Origin: CAYTID01 sp964437735
GTDB taxonomy: Bacteria > Bacteroidota > Ignavibacteria > UBA10030 > BY39
DNA: 19,634 nt
NCBI GenBank assembly: GCA_964437735.1
Contig: CAYTID010000042.1
Coordinates: forward strand, 1 to 19,634
Direction of reading: 5' to 3'
Shown: piece after piece, positions 1 through 6,400 of the stretch
Position numbering within the stretch: the stretch's first letter is position 1
Layout: every line of letters starts with the position of its first letter
Notes under the pieces: generated by a model
What the model was told of the DNA's origin: nothing
Databases searched by the model: none
The model's input: the letters and a program-made list of their open reading frames with translations, nothing else
Program-made: the position numbers and the translations under genes

Positions 1-29
1 AGTTTCATTTCTTATAAAAAAATGAAAGA

Positions 30-61
30 GGCTGACTCACTTTTGAGACAGCCCCGTTTTT
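30..61 (+). terminator. Rho-independent terminator of an upstream unit
   Basis: GGCTG-A-CTCA pairs with TGAG-A-CAGCC around a CTTT loop (one A:A mismatch), followed by CCG and a run of five T. No gene lies between the window start and this hairpin, so it most likely ends a unit that begins outside the window. Hairpins of this GGCTG..CAGCC kind are, from memory, common behind genes in Bacteroidota and relatives. Confidence 0.7.
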
Positions 62-148
62 ATTTGGCAGATGCTATGATAAATGAATTATTGTACAGAT
101 ATGTTTATTTTTCGTCATGTTATAGGCAAGTGAGCGTTATACCTGACA

Positions 149-178
149 TTGTTACTGAGCGATTACATGGGATATAAT
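149..178 (+). promoter_or_regulatory. Possible vegetative promoter, upstream of tetraheme cytochrome
   Basis: TTGTTA (149-154), an 18-base spacer and a perfect TATAAT (173-178) fit a sigma-70-type promoter. It sits about 110 bases before the start codon at 287, upstream of a second, better-matched promoter. Which of the two is used cannot be told from sequence. Confidence 0.35.
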
Positions 179-193
179 AGTGAAAAAAAATAA

Positions 194-222
194 TTGACAT
201 TATTTTATAAAATTTATATATT
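194..222 (+). promoter_or_regulatory. Likely promoter of tetraheme cytochrome gene
   Basis: A perfect TTGACA (194-199) is followed by 17 bases and TATATT (217-222), giving a strong match to the housekeeping -35/-10 consensus. It predicts a leader of about 60 bases that carries the AAAAGGAGAT ribosome site. The caveat is that Bacteroidota-type primary sigma factors prefer a different consensus, so use depends on the host lineage. Confidence 0.5.
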
Positions 223-286
223 GAAACAGAAATTTAAACAAATAAACAAAATTTACCGTAAACTAAAATTAGAAAAGGAGATAAAA

Positions 287-829
287 ATGAAAAAATTACT
301 AAACACGTTAGTAATTCTAACCTTAACACTAAGTTTTGTTGCGTTTACCCAAAATAAATTTATTGGTGTAAAAGCTTGTGCTCCCTGCCATAAAGGTGAG
401 AAAAAGGGTTCGATGTTTGAAATCTGGGAAAAAAGTGCCCACTCAGGTGCATTTAAAACTTTAGAATCCGAAGAAGCACAGAAAATTGCAAAAGAAAAAG
501 GATTGAAAACTGCGGCTCATGAAAGTAAAGAATGCCTGACCTGCCATGTAGCGGCAGCCGGAGTTGACGCGAAATTATTAGATAAAGGCTATGATAAAAA
601 AGAAGGAATTTCATGTGAAGCATGTCATAGTGCAGGCTCTGGTTATAAAACTATGGCGATTATGAAGGATAAAAAGAAATCCATCGAAGCAGGAATGACA
701 GAATATGTAGATGAAAAAGCAATAGAAGCTCAATGCGTTACGTGTCATAATGAAAAATCTCCTACATACAAGGAATTCAAATTTAAAGATGCGTGGGCAA
801 AAATTGCACACCCAGCACCAAAGAAGTAA
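287..829 (+). CDS. Tetraheme c-type cytochrome (cytochrome c554-like)
   Basis: Probably a secreted periplasmic electron carrier of 180 residues. I chose the ATG at 287 because AAAAGGAGAT lies just upstream and because it opens directly into a signal peptide (MKKLLN, then a hydrophobic stretch to about residue 20); the frame is open back to 194 but that extension has no ribosome site. Four heme motifs are visible: CAPCH (31-35), CLTCH (83-87), CEACH (110-114) and CVTCH (150-154). The spacing, and the tryptophan/histidine stretch WEKSAH after the first heme, resemble the cytochrome c554/c-prime type domain. It has its own promoters and terminator, so it is expressed apart from the downstream operon. 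It may shuttle electrons between the quinol-oxidising complexes and the outer-membrane cytochromes; that partner assignment is inference. Confidence 0.9.
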   Translation: MKKLLNTLVILTLTLSFVAFTQNKFIGVKACAPCHKGEKKGSMFEIWEKSAHSGAFKTLESEEAQKIAKEKGLKTAAHESKECLTCHVAAAGVDAKLLDKGYDKKEGISCEACHSAGSGYKTMAIMKDKKKSIEAGMTEYVDEKAIEAQCVTCHNEKSPTYKEFKFKDAWAKIAHPAPKK

Positions 830-854
830 TTATTTTAAAATTTGTATACTTGAT

Positions 855-885
855 AAGCCGGAAAAAAATATTTTCCGGCTTTTTT
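855..885 (+). terminator. Strong rho-independent terminator
   Basis: An 11-base perfect stem AAGCCGGAAAA / TTTTCCGGCTT (855-865 and 871-881) with a 5-base AAATA loop runs into a T tract. It lies 25 bases after the stop of the tetraheme cytochrome gene and separates it from the next operon. Confidence 0.9.
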
Positions 886-890
886 GTTTA

Positions 891-916
891 ATATTTCAAC
901 AGTCGCTGTTAAATAT
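891..916. promoter_or_regulatory. Inverted repeat, candidate upstream activator site 1
   Basis: ATATTT-C-AACAG, a TCG spacer, then CTGTT-AAATAT: eleven paired bases on each side with a single unpaired C. There is no T tract, so it is not a terminator. The half-site TTCAACA recurs in the next dyad. Its centre is about 230 bases upstream of the predicted transcription start near 1134. It could bind the NtrC-family regulator encoded at 6393. Confidence 0.45.
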
Positions 917-952
917 ATCGACACCACTCAACTAATTCTGCCTTATACATTT

Positions 953-998
953 ATGAAATATTCAACAATGATTTAAATAATATTGTTGAAATATTCAT
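953..998. promoter_or_regulatory. Inverted repeat, candidate upstream activator site 2
   Basis: Two 17-base arms (953-969 and 982-998) are mirror complements with only three mismatches. The inner nine, TTCAACAAT / ATTGTTGAA, are perfect, and the 12-base spacer holds a second palindrome, ATTTAAAT. The centre is about 155 bases upstream of the predicted start and about 72 bases from the first dyad, close to seven helical turns. This arrangement fits an enhancer site of a sigma-54 activator better than a terminator. Confidence 0.5.
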
Positions 999-1106
999 CA
1001 CTTCTATTTCTATTTATTCAGCAATCAATTTATTGTAAAATAAGGTATATAACCTATTTACCCATATTAAGTTATAGCTTCTATTATTGTTATCGATATT
1101 TTATTT

Positions 1107-1123
1107 TTGGTACTATAATTGAA
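1107..1123 (+). promoter_or_regulatory. Sigma-54-like -24/-12 promoter
   Basis: TTGGTAC, four bases, ATTGAA: the GG (1109-1110) and the -12 dinucleotide (1121-1122) are separated by exactly ten bases, as sigma-54 promoters require. It differs from the TTGGCACG-N4-TTGCA consensus mainly by T for C after GG and by GA for the nearly invariant GC, which lowers confidence. It lies about 50 bases before the start codon of the GcvH-like gene and downstream of two dyads. A gene for a sigma-54 activator is in the same window. Confidence 0.45.
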
Positions 1124-1171
1124 GTACAAAGTATAGTCAAAATAGTATCATAATAAAAGGAGATAAAAACA

Positions 1172-1870
1172 ATGACGGCTTTATTAGTATTATTAACAAT
1201 CGGCATATTTATTCTAATTGATTATTTAGTTTACCGGAAAAAGGGTACCGCAATTCTTCAAGGTGCACATGCAAAAGAGGAAAGTATTCCAATTGCTCCA
1301 AAGAAATTAAAACAAATCAACGAAAATGATATCGCTCTTCCAAGTGGTGTATTTTTTCATCCTAAACATACCTGGGCTCACATTATGCAATCGGGCCGAG
1401 TAAAAGTTGGGGTAGATGATTTTATTTCTAAAATTGTAGGATCAATAGACAATGTAATTCTTCCTGAAGTAGGAGCAAATGTAAAACAAGGACAACCTGT
1501 ATTTACTTTGACCTCCGGAGATAAAAAACTGGATTTTGTTTCACCGATTGAGGGCAAAATTGCGGCAGTAAATTCTGATGTAATTGAAAATCCTTCGCTG
1601 ACAAAAAATCCTTATAAAAATGGGTGGTATGCAATTATTGAACCTTCGAATATTTCAAGGGATATTCCCGCATTGAAAATTGCTTCTGACGGAGTTGATT
1701 GGTTGAAAGGTGAGATTCGAAGATTCAAGGAATTTTTGTTTGAGTCGGTTAACGGTAATAAACTTAGCCTTCAAACATTACCTGACGGTGGTTTACCGAC
1801 TGCTGACATACTATCTCAATTGGATGAGGAAAACTGGAAAAAATTTCAAACAGAATTTTTAAACGCCTAA
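1172..1870 (+). CDS. Membrane-anchored GcvH-like (lipoyl-fold) protein, no lipoyl lysine at canonical site
   Basis: A protein of 232 residues, first gene of the operon, preceded by AAAAGGAGAT nine bases from the ATG. Residues 3-21 form one membrane segment followed by YRKK, and the rest is probably cytoplasmic. From about 58 to 155 it follows the glycine-cleavage H protein pattern: HPKHTWA, VGVDDFISKIVG, LPEVGANV, VSPIEG, NPYKNGWY. In true GcvH the lipoylated lysine is eight residues before the proline of the SPxxG turn. Here that position is Asp117, with lysines at 118 and 119, so lipoylation is doubtful though a one-residue shift cannot be excluded. The C-terminal part (WLKGEIRRF, then LPDGGLPTA) is shared with the GcvH-like protein at 3875. 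No glycine cleavage genes are nearby. The function is unknown; context suggests a role in assembling or regulating the Fe-S/NrfD redox module. Confidence 0.8.
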   Translation: MTALLVLLTIGIFILIDYLVYRKKGTAILQGAHAKEESIPIAPKKLKQINENDIALPSGVFFHPKHTWAHIMQSGRVKVGVDDFISKIVGSIDNVILPEVGANVKQGQPVFTLTSGDKKLDFVSPIEGKIAAVNSDVIENPSLTKNPYKNGWYAIIEPSNISRDIPALKIASDGVDWLKGEIRRFKEFLFESVNGNKLSLQTLPDGGLPTADILSQLDEENWKKFQTEFLNA

Positions 1871-1891
1871 TTAATTCAGAAAGGAAACGAA

Positions 1892-2656
1892 ATGTCGCAA
1901 AAAGCCATATTAATCGACATTACAAAATGTATTGGATGTCGGCAATGTGAAGAAGCATGTAAAATTAAGAACGGTCTGCCTGAAGGTGAAGAAATGAAGC
2001 TTTCAGCTACAGCTTATACAGTTGTTGAAGAGCATAGTGAAAAATATGTAAGAAAACTATGTATGCATTGTAAGTATCCTACATGTGAATCTGTCTGTCC
2101 AGTGGGAGCTTTTACCAAAACTCCTGAAGGAGCAGTTTTGTACGAAGAAAAAAAATGTATCGGATGTCGCTATTGCATGATGGCTTGTCCGTTTCAGGTA
2201 CCCAGGTATGAATGGAGCAGTAGAACTCCAAGAATACAAAAATGCAGATTCTGCATCGATCGGATTTCAAACAATGAACATCCGGCCTGTGTAGAGGCGT
2301 GTCCGGCGGAAGCAACTTTATTTGGAAATTATTACGATATCCTTCAGGAAGCGCATAAAATAATATCTGAGAATAAAGAGACATATGTTCAGCATATTTA
2401 TGGTGAGAAAGAAGTTGGTGGTACATCAGTATTATATATATCTGATATTCCATTCGAGCAACTCGGATTCAAAGCACAACTGGGGACACAACCATTACCA
2501 GAACTTACGTGGAATGCTCTTTCAAAAATACCAAATGTTGTAATGGTTGGTGGCACACTCTTATATGGTATATGGTGGATTACAAACCGCCGTAAAGAAG
2601 TTGCTAAGTATGAGAAAAAGCAAAAAGAAAATTCAATCACATCTGATGAAGAATAA
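1892..2656 (+). CDS. Four-cluster ferredoxin subunit (HybA/HmcB type) with C-terminal membrane anchor
   Basis: An electron-transfer subunit of 254 residues. It shows the four cysteine groups typical of the DmsB/PsrB/HybA/HmcB family: CIGCRQCEEAC (13-23), CMHC..CESVCP (57-70), CIGCRYCMMACP (89-100) and CRFC..CVEACP (118-138), predicting four [4Fe-4S] clusters. Residues about 213-231 form a single membrane segment followed by a lysine-rich tail, as in HybA-like proteins. It has no N-terminal or Tat signal, so its side of the membrane is uncertain. The ribosome site GAAAGGAAAC is well placed. It is followed 21 bases later by its expected partner, the NrfD/HybB membrane protein. No hydrogenase, molybdopterin or other catalytic subunit accompanies it, so it probably links the quinone pool to a cytochrome or cytoplasmic donor. 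Confidence 0.88.
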   Translation: MSQKAILIDITKCIGCRQCEEACKIKNGLPEGEEMKLSATAYTVVEEHSEKYVRKLCMHCKYPTCESVCPVGAFTKTPEGAVLYEEKKCIGCRYCMMACPFQVPRYEWSSRTPRIQKCRFCIDRISNNEHPACVEACPAEATLFGNYYDILQEAHKIISENKETYVQHIYGEKEVGGTSVLYISDIPFEQLGFKAQLGTQPLPELTWNALSKIPNVVMVGGTLLYGIWWITNRRKEVAKYEKKQKENSITSDEE

Positions 2657-2677
2657 CGGAGAAAAAGGAAAAAGATT

Positions 2678-3850
2678 ATGAATAATACAATTTTATCAAA
2701 AATTACTATCTGGAAAAGCCTTGCGGTTACACTAATATTATTAGCAGTTTATTCAGTTATCGTTAGATTCACAGGTGGTTTAGGCGTAGCAACGAATTTA
2801 TCAGATGAATTTCCATGGGGTTTATGGATCGGATTTGATATTCTATGTGGAGTGGGTTTAGCGGCCGGTGGTTTTACCTTGTGCAGCATAGTATATATTT
2901 TTAATTTGAAAGATTTTAAACCTATTGTCAGACCAGCAGTACTTACGGCATTTTTGGGTTATTTATTAGTAATAACAGGTTTAATGGTCGATCTTGGAAG
3001 GCCCGACAGAATTTGGCATGCAATGGTAATGTGGAATCCCAGGTCCGTTATGTTCGAGGTTGCGTGGTGCGTTATGCTATATACAACTGTTTTAGCTTTA
3101 GAGTTTAGTCCGGTAGTTTTTGAAAGATTACAATGGAAGAAATCTTTAAAGATTGTAAAATCAATCACTATTCCTCTTGTAATAGTAGGCGTAATTCTCT
3201 CAACATTACATCAATCTTCGCTTGGATCACTTTATTTAATTGTCCCTGCAAAATTATACGGATTGTGGTATTCCTCAATGTTACCTGTATTTTTCTTTTT
3301 ATCAGCCCTGACAGTTGGCTGTGCTATGGTGATTGTTGAATCATATCTTAGTTCGCGAGCATTTAATAAAGAATTGGAATTTCCAATTTTATTCCGTTTA
3401 GGACAAGGAATGGTGATGCTGATTTTGGTGCATTTCATCATCCGAGTAATAGATTTATTTGATCGTGGTGCTCTCAATTTACTTTTTCTTTCAAGAACAG
3501 AAACATATCTTTTTTATTTAGAAATTGTATTAGGGATGGTGATTCCGTTTATTTTACTCACGGTGAAAAAAATTCGCACAAACCGTTCGGGTTTATTTTA
3601 TACTTCACTGTTGGTTGTACTGGGATTTATCCTGAATCGGATGAATGTCAGTATTACAGGTATGGAAGCAGGAAGTGGAATTTCTTACATTCCTTCCTGG
3701 ATGGAGTTATTTATAACAGTAGGTTTAGTGGCATTTGGTTTTGTAGCATTCGGCTTGGCAGTTAAGTATCTGCCGATATTTGAGGATACAAAATCTAATG
3801 AAGAAATTAAAGTGGAAAATTTTGCCACTCAATTGAAATTAGATTCATAA
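2678..3850 (+). CDS. NrfD/HybB-family quinone-interacting integral membrane protein
   Basis: A polytopic membrane protein of 390 residues with eight to ten hydrophobic segments, a usual size for HybB/HmcC. The N-terminal loop NLSDEFPWGLWIGFD followed by GVGLAAGGFT is the HybB-type signature, and LGRPDRIWHAMV and WNPRSVMFEVAW are further family landmarks. Members carry no heme but bind menaquinol and pass electrons to, or take them from, a four-cluster ferredoxin partner, here the gene just upstream. AAAGGAAAAAG provides the ribosome site. With no hydrogenase in the window, a plausible role is menaquinol:cytochrome c oxidoreductase, comparable with hydrogenase-free Hmc or Cbc-type complexes. 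The direction of electron flow cannot be told. Confidence 0.9.
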   Translation: MNNTILSKITIWKSLAVTLILLAVYSVIVRFTGGLGVATNLSDEFPWGLWIGFDILCGVGLAAGGFTLCSIVYIFNLKDFKPIVRPAVLTAFLGYLLVITGLMVDLGRPDRIWHAMVMWNPRSVMFEVAWCVMLYTTVLALEFSPVVFERLQWKKSLKIVKSITIPLVIVGVILSTLHQSSLGSLYLIVPAKLYGLWYSSMLPVFFFLSALTVGCAMVIVESYLSSRAFNKELEFPILFRLGQGMVMLILVHFIIRVIDLFDRGALNLLFLSRTETYLFYLEIVLGMVIPFILLTVKKIRTNRSGLFYTSLLVVLGFILNRMNVSITGMEAGSGISYIPSWMELFITVGLVAFGFVAFGLAVKYLPIFEDTKSNEEIKVENFATQLKLDS

Positions 3851-3874
3851 TATAAATATATAATAAAAGTCTCA

Positions 3875-4693
3875 ATGGGTGATAAAAAAAAACATTCAAG
3901 GAAAATTGATATATCACAAGCCGACTTCAAGTGTGTTTGGATGACGGCAGGTGTAGTGTCATACAAATTATGTGATTATGAATATGCTTGTGAAGAGTGT
4001 CCTTATGATGTTACAATCAGAAATAATACTAAAGAAAATAATTCAGTTAACCACTATATATCCGAAGTCCAGAAAAATATTGTTAATATTGATGATACAC
4101 AAAGAATTAACAAATTAATCAATAATTTACTTTCTATAGAATATCGCTCCGGTGTCTATTATTCACAAAATCATCTTTATGTCAACAAGAGTGGCATCAG
4201 TAAATATTACATCGGAGTGGATAATATCTGTATGAAATTATTACCATATATTACTAGCATTGTTCTTATCCCTGTTGGTACAGTTTTATTGAAAGATCAA
4301 ATATTTTGTTGGTTGGTTTTGGACGACATTACTTTGGCTTTGGTATCTCCGGTATCCGGAGTTATTAAGAAACATAATACAGCTATAATCGAATCACCGA
4401 ATATTATTCGTATGGATAATTTTGAAAATGGCTGGCTCATAGAAATTGAATTATCTGATGAGTGTGAGTTAAAAATTTTGTTTTCCGATAGTGATATTAA
4501 AAACTGGCATAACAACGAATTAAATAGAATAAACCGCCTTGTCCGGGTTCTGGTGGAAAAATATAGGGGATCGGAAGTTCATACATTGTATGATGGAGGG
4601 ACGGTTATATCTTCACTAAACCAGATATTTTCAACAAAAGACTATTTGCACATTTTAACATCATTACTTAGGAAACCTGGGTTTCGAAAATAA
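3875..4693 (+). CDS. Cys-rich GcvH-like protein, paralog of the operon's first gene
   Basis: A soluble protein of 272 residues with no signal or membrane segment. The N terminus carries Cys20, Cys33, Cys39 and Cys42 in the context CVWMTAG, YKLCD, CEECPYD, which could bind a metal or an Fe-S cluster or act as a thiol switch. Residues about 95-195 follow the H-protein/lipoyl fold (YIGVDN, VSPVSG, NFENGWLIEIE), but the residue eight before the proline of SPVSG is Asp151 and no lysine is near, so it cannot be lipoylated at the normal place. The C-terminal part (WHNNELNRINR, then LYDGG) matches the tail of the 1172 protein. It starts 24 bases after the NrfD gene with only a weak ribosome site. I do not know its function; a sensory or adaptor role between the redox module and the kinase that follows is a guess. 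Confidence 0.75.
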   Translation: MGDKKKHSRKIDISQADFKCVWMTAGVVSYKLCDYEYACEECPYDVTIRNNTKENNSVNHYISEVQKNIVNIDDTQRINKLINNLLSIEYRSGVYYSQNHLYVNKSGISKYYIGVDNICMKLLPYITSIVLIPVGTVLLKDQIFCWLVLDDITLALVSPVSGVIKKHNTAIIESPNIIRMDNFENGWLIEIELSDECELKILFSDSDIKNWHNNELNRINRLVRVLVEKYRGSEVHTLYDGGTVISSLNQIFSTKDYLHILTSLLRKPGFRK

Positions 4694-4774
4694 TTATTTT
4701 TTATCACAATCAATAATAATTCCTTTTTAAAATTTGAAAATTGTGGAAATATTCGACATATTTATTAAGACAAT

Positions 4775-6400
4775 ATGAGAAATTTATTTAATACTTTATC
4801 ATTCCGCCTTTTCATTACATTGCTAATCATGATGGCTGTACTTTTCGGGGTTTATACTTTTATAACGATAAAATCTCAGGAAGATCATATGATGACATCG
4901 ATTAAATTGTCGGCTCACCGCATTAGTGATTTTATAAAAGGTTCTACACGATATGGAATGATGCTTAACAGGAGAGAAGATACACATCAGATTATAAAAC
5001 GTTTGGGAGTGGAACCGGGCATTGAAGTTATCAGGATCTTCAATAAAAAAGGTGAAATAATGTTTTCGAGTGTCGAGGAAGAGATTGGTTCAAGTGTCGA
5101 CATGAAATCGGAGGCATGTTATATATGTCATACAGCAGGAGAACCGTTAGAATCGATTCCTGATGTAAACAGAACACGTGTAATAAAAAGGATAGATGGA
5201 CATCGTTCGCTCGGACTTATCAATCCTATAAAAAATGAAAATGATTGTTCTAACGCAGATTGTCATGCTCATCCATCTTCAATAAAAGTTTTAGGTGTAC
5301 TCGATGTAAAAATGTCGCTCGATCAAATTGATCATAATATTGAAGAAGCACAACAAGAGGTCATTGTATTTAGTTTAATTTTTATAGTATTAGTTAATAT
5401 CGTATCCGCTCTGTTTATCAGAACGCTTGTACATTCACCGGTACACAAACTAATATCCGGAGCGAAAGAAATCGCTGATGGAAATTTGGATTCAAATATT
5501 GTCATTAAATCGAAAACAGAAATCGGCGCTCTGGCTGAATCTTTTAATGAAATGACGGGAAAATTAAGCCTGGCATATACAGAAATTAAAGATTGGTCGC
5601 TCAGTTTGGAAAAAAAAGTTGAAGAAAAAACACAAGAATTAAAAAAAGCCCATACTCATCTGGTGACTGTAGAAAAAATGGCTTCACTAGGGCAACTTTC
5701 TGCAACAGTTGCGCATGAATTGAATAATCCACTTGAAGGGATTCTTACACTTACCAAACTTCAGGTAAAAAGATTAAACAAGGATAATATTAATAAAGAA
5801 ATTTTGATTGAAGTTTTACACGATCTTAGTTTTATAGCTGACGAGGCAATCAGATGCGGAAATATTGTTAAAAATTTAATTCTATTTTCGAAGCAACAAC
5901 CCGCCGAATTTAAAGAAGCAAGTATAGAACAAGTAATTGAAAGAAGTATTTTGTTGATAGTCCATCACTTGGATATCCGGGGAATCAAATTAGTCCGTGA
6001 TTACAAAATATCAAATCCTATAATTATTTGTAACGCTCACCATTTGCAGCAAGCATTTGTTGCATTGCTGATAAACGCAGTTGAAGCAATGACTCAAGGC
6101 GGGATGATAACTATCGCTACAAAGGAAAAAAATGATAATTTTGTGCAAATTGACGTCACTGATACCGGACAAGGTATCCAGGAAGAGATGTTGGGTAAAG
6201 TATTTGAACCATTCTTTACAACTAAAACGGATGGTAAAGGCGTGGGATTAGGATTAGCGGTTGTTTATGGAATTATCTCTTCACACCACGGTGATATAAA
6301 AGTTAGATCAGTTGCCGGTGAAGGAACCACTTTTGAAATAATAATACCGCGTGATAAAAAAATATTAGTAAAAGAAAATGAAGGAGAATCCAATGGATAA
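4775..6400 (+). CDS. Membrane sensor histidine kinase with c-heme motifs in its periplasmic domain
   Basis: A protein of 541 residues. The first membrane segment is at about 11-31, then a periplasmic sensor domain (32-193), a second segment (194-216), HAMP (about 218-270), a coiled linker (275-300), a HisKA domain with H-box VAHELNNPLEG (His314) and a HATPase domain with NAVEAM, DTGQGI and GVGLGLAV. The sensor domain contains CYICH at 115-119 and a spaced CSNADCH (CX4CH) at 158-164. The first is a standard covalent heme c site and the second a known variant spacing, so it could bind one or two hemes and sense redox potential or a gas. The kinase core looks active. Its stop overlaps the response regulator start by eight bases, so the two form a pair. 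No strong ribosome site is seen before the ATG. Confidence 0.9.
   Translation: MRNLFNTLSFRLFITLLIMMAVLFGVYTFITIKSQEDHMMTSIKLSAHRISDFIKGSTRYGMMLNRREDTHQIIKRLGVEPGIEVIRIFNKKGEIMFSSVEEEIGSSVDMKSEACYICHTAGEPLESIPDVNRTRVIKRIDGHRSLGLINPIKNENDCSNADCHAHPSSIKVLGVLDVKMSLDQIDHNIEEAQQEVIVFSLIFIVLVNIVSALFIRTLVHSPVHKLISGAKEIADGNLDSNIVIKSKTEIGALAESFNEMTGKLSLAYTEIKDWSLSLEKKVEEKTQELKKAHTHLVTVEKMASLGQLSATVAHELNNPLEGILTLTKLQVKRLNKDNINKEILIEVLHDLSFIADEAIRCGNIVKNLILFSKQQPAEFKEASIEQVIERSILLIVHHLDIRGIKLVRDYKISNPIIICNAHHLQQAFVALLINAVEAMTQGGMITIATKEKNDNFVQIDVTDTGQGIQEEMLGKVFEPFFTTKTDGKGVGLGLAVVYGIISSHHGDIKVRSVAGEGTTFEIIIPRDKKILVKENEGESNG

Noticed and set aside
62..80. TTGGCAG-ATGCTATGAT as a second sigma-54 promoter with ten-base GG/GA spacing
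   Set aside because: The -12 side (TATGAT) is poor, it lies over 200 bases from the gene, and two better sigma-70-type promoters lie between; GG-N10-GA is common by chance.
131..161. Direct repeat TGAGCG at 131 and 156
   Set aside because: Only six bases repeated once; not distinguishable from chance.
1172..1870. Genuine glycine cleavage H protein (gcvH)
   Set aside because: It has an N-terminal membrane segment and a long C-terminal extension, Asp at the lipoyl position, and no gcvT or gcvP nearby.
2112..2453. Reverse-strand open frame of 113 codons opposite the ferredoxin gene
   Set aside because: It is a shadow of a well-supported gene, has no ribosome site and no recognisable protein features; the same holds for the other reverse-strand frames in the window.
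4672..4702. GAAAC-CTGG-GTTTC followed by a T run as a terminator after the 3875 gene
   Set aside because: The stem is only five pairs, lies inside the end of the coding region and is separated from the T run by eleven bases.
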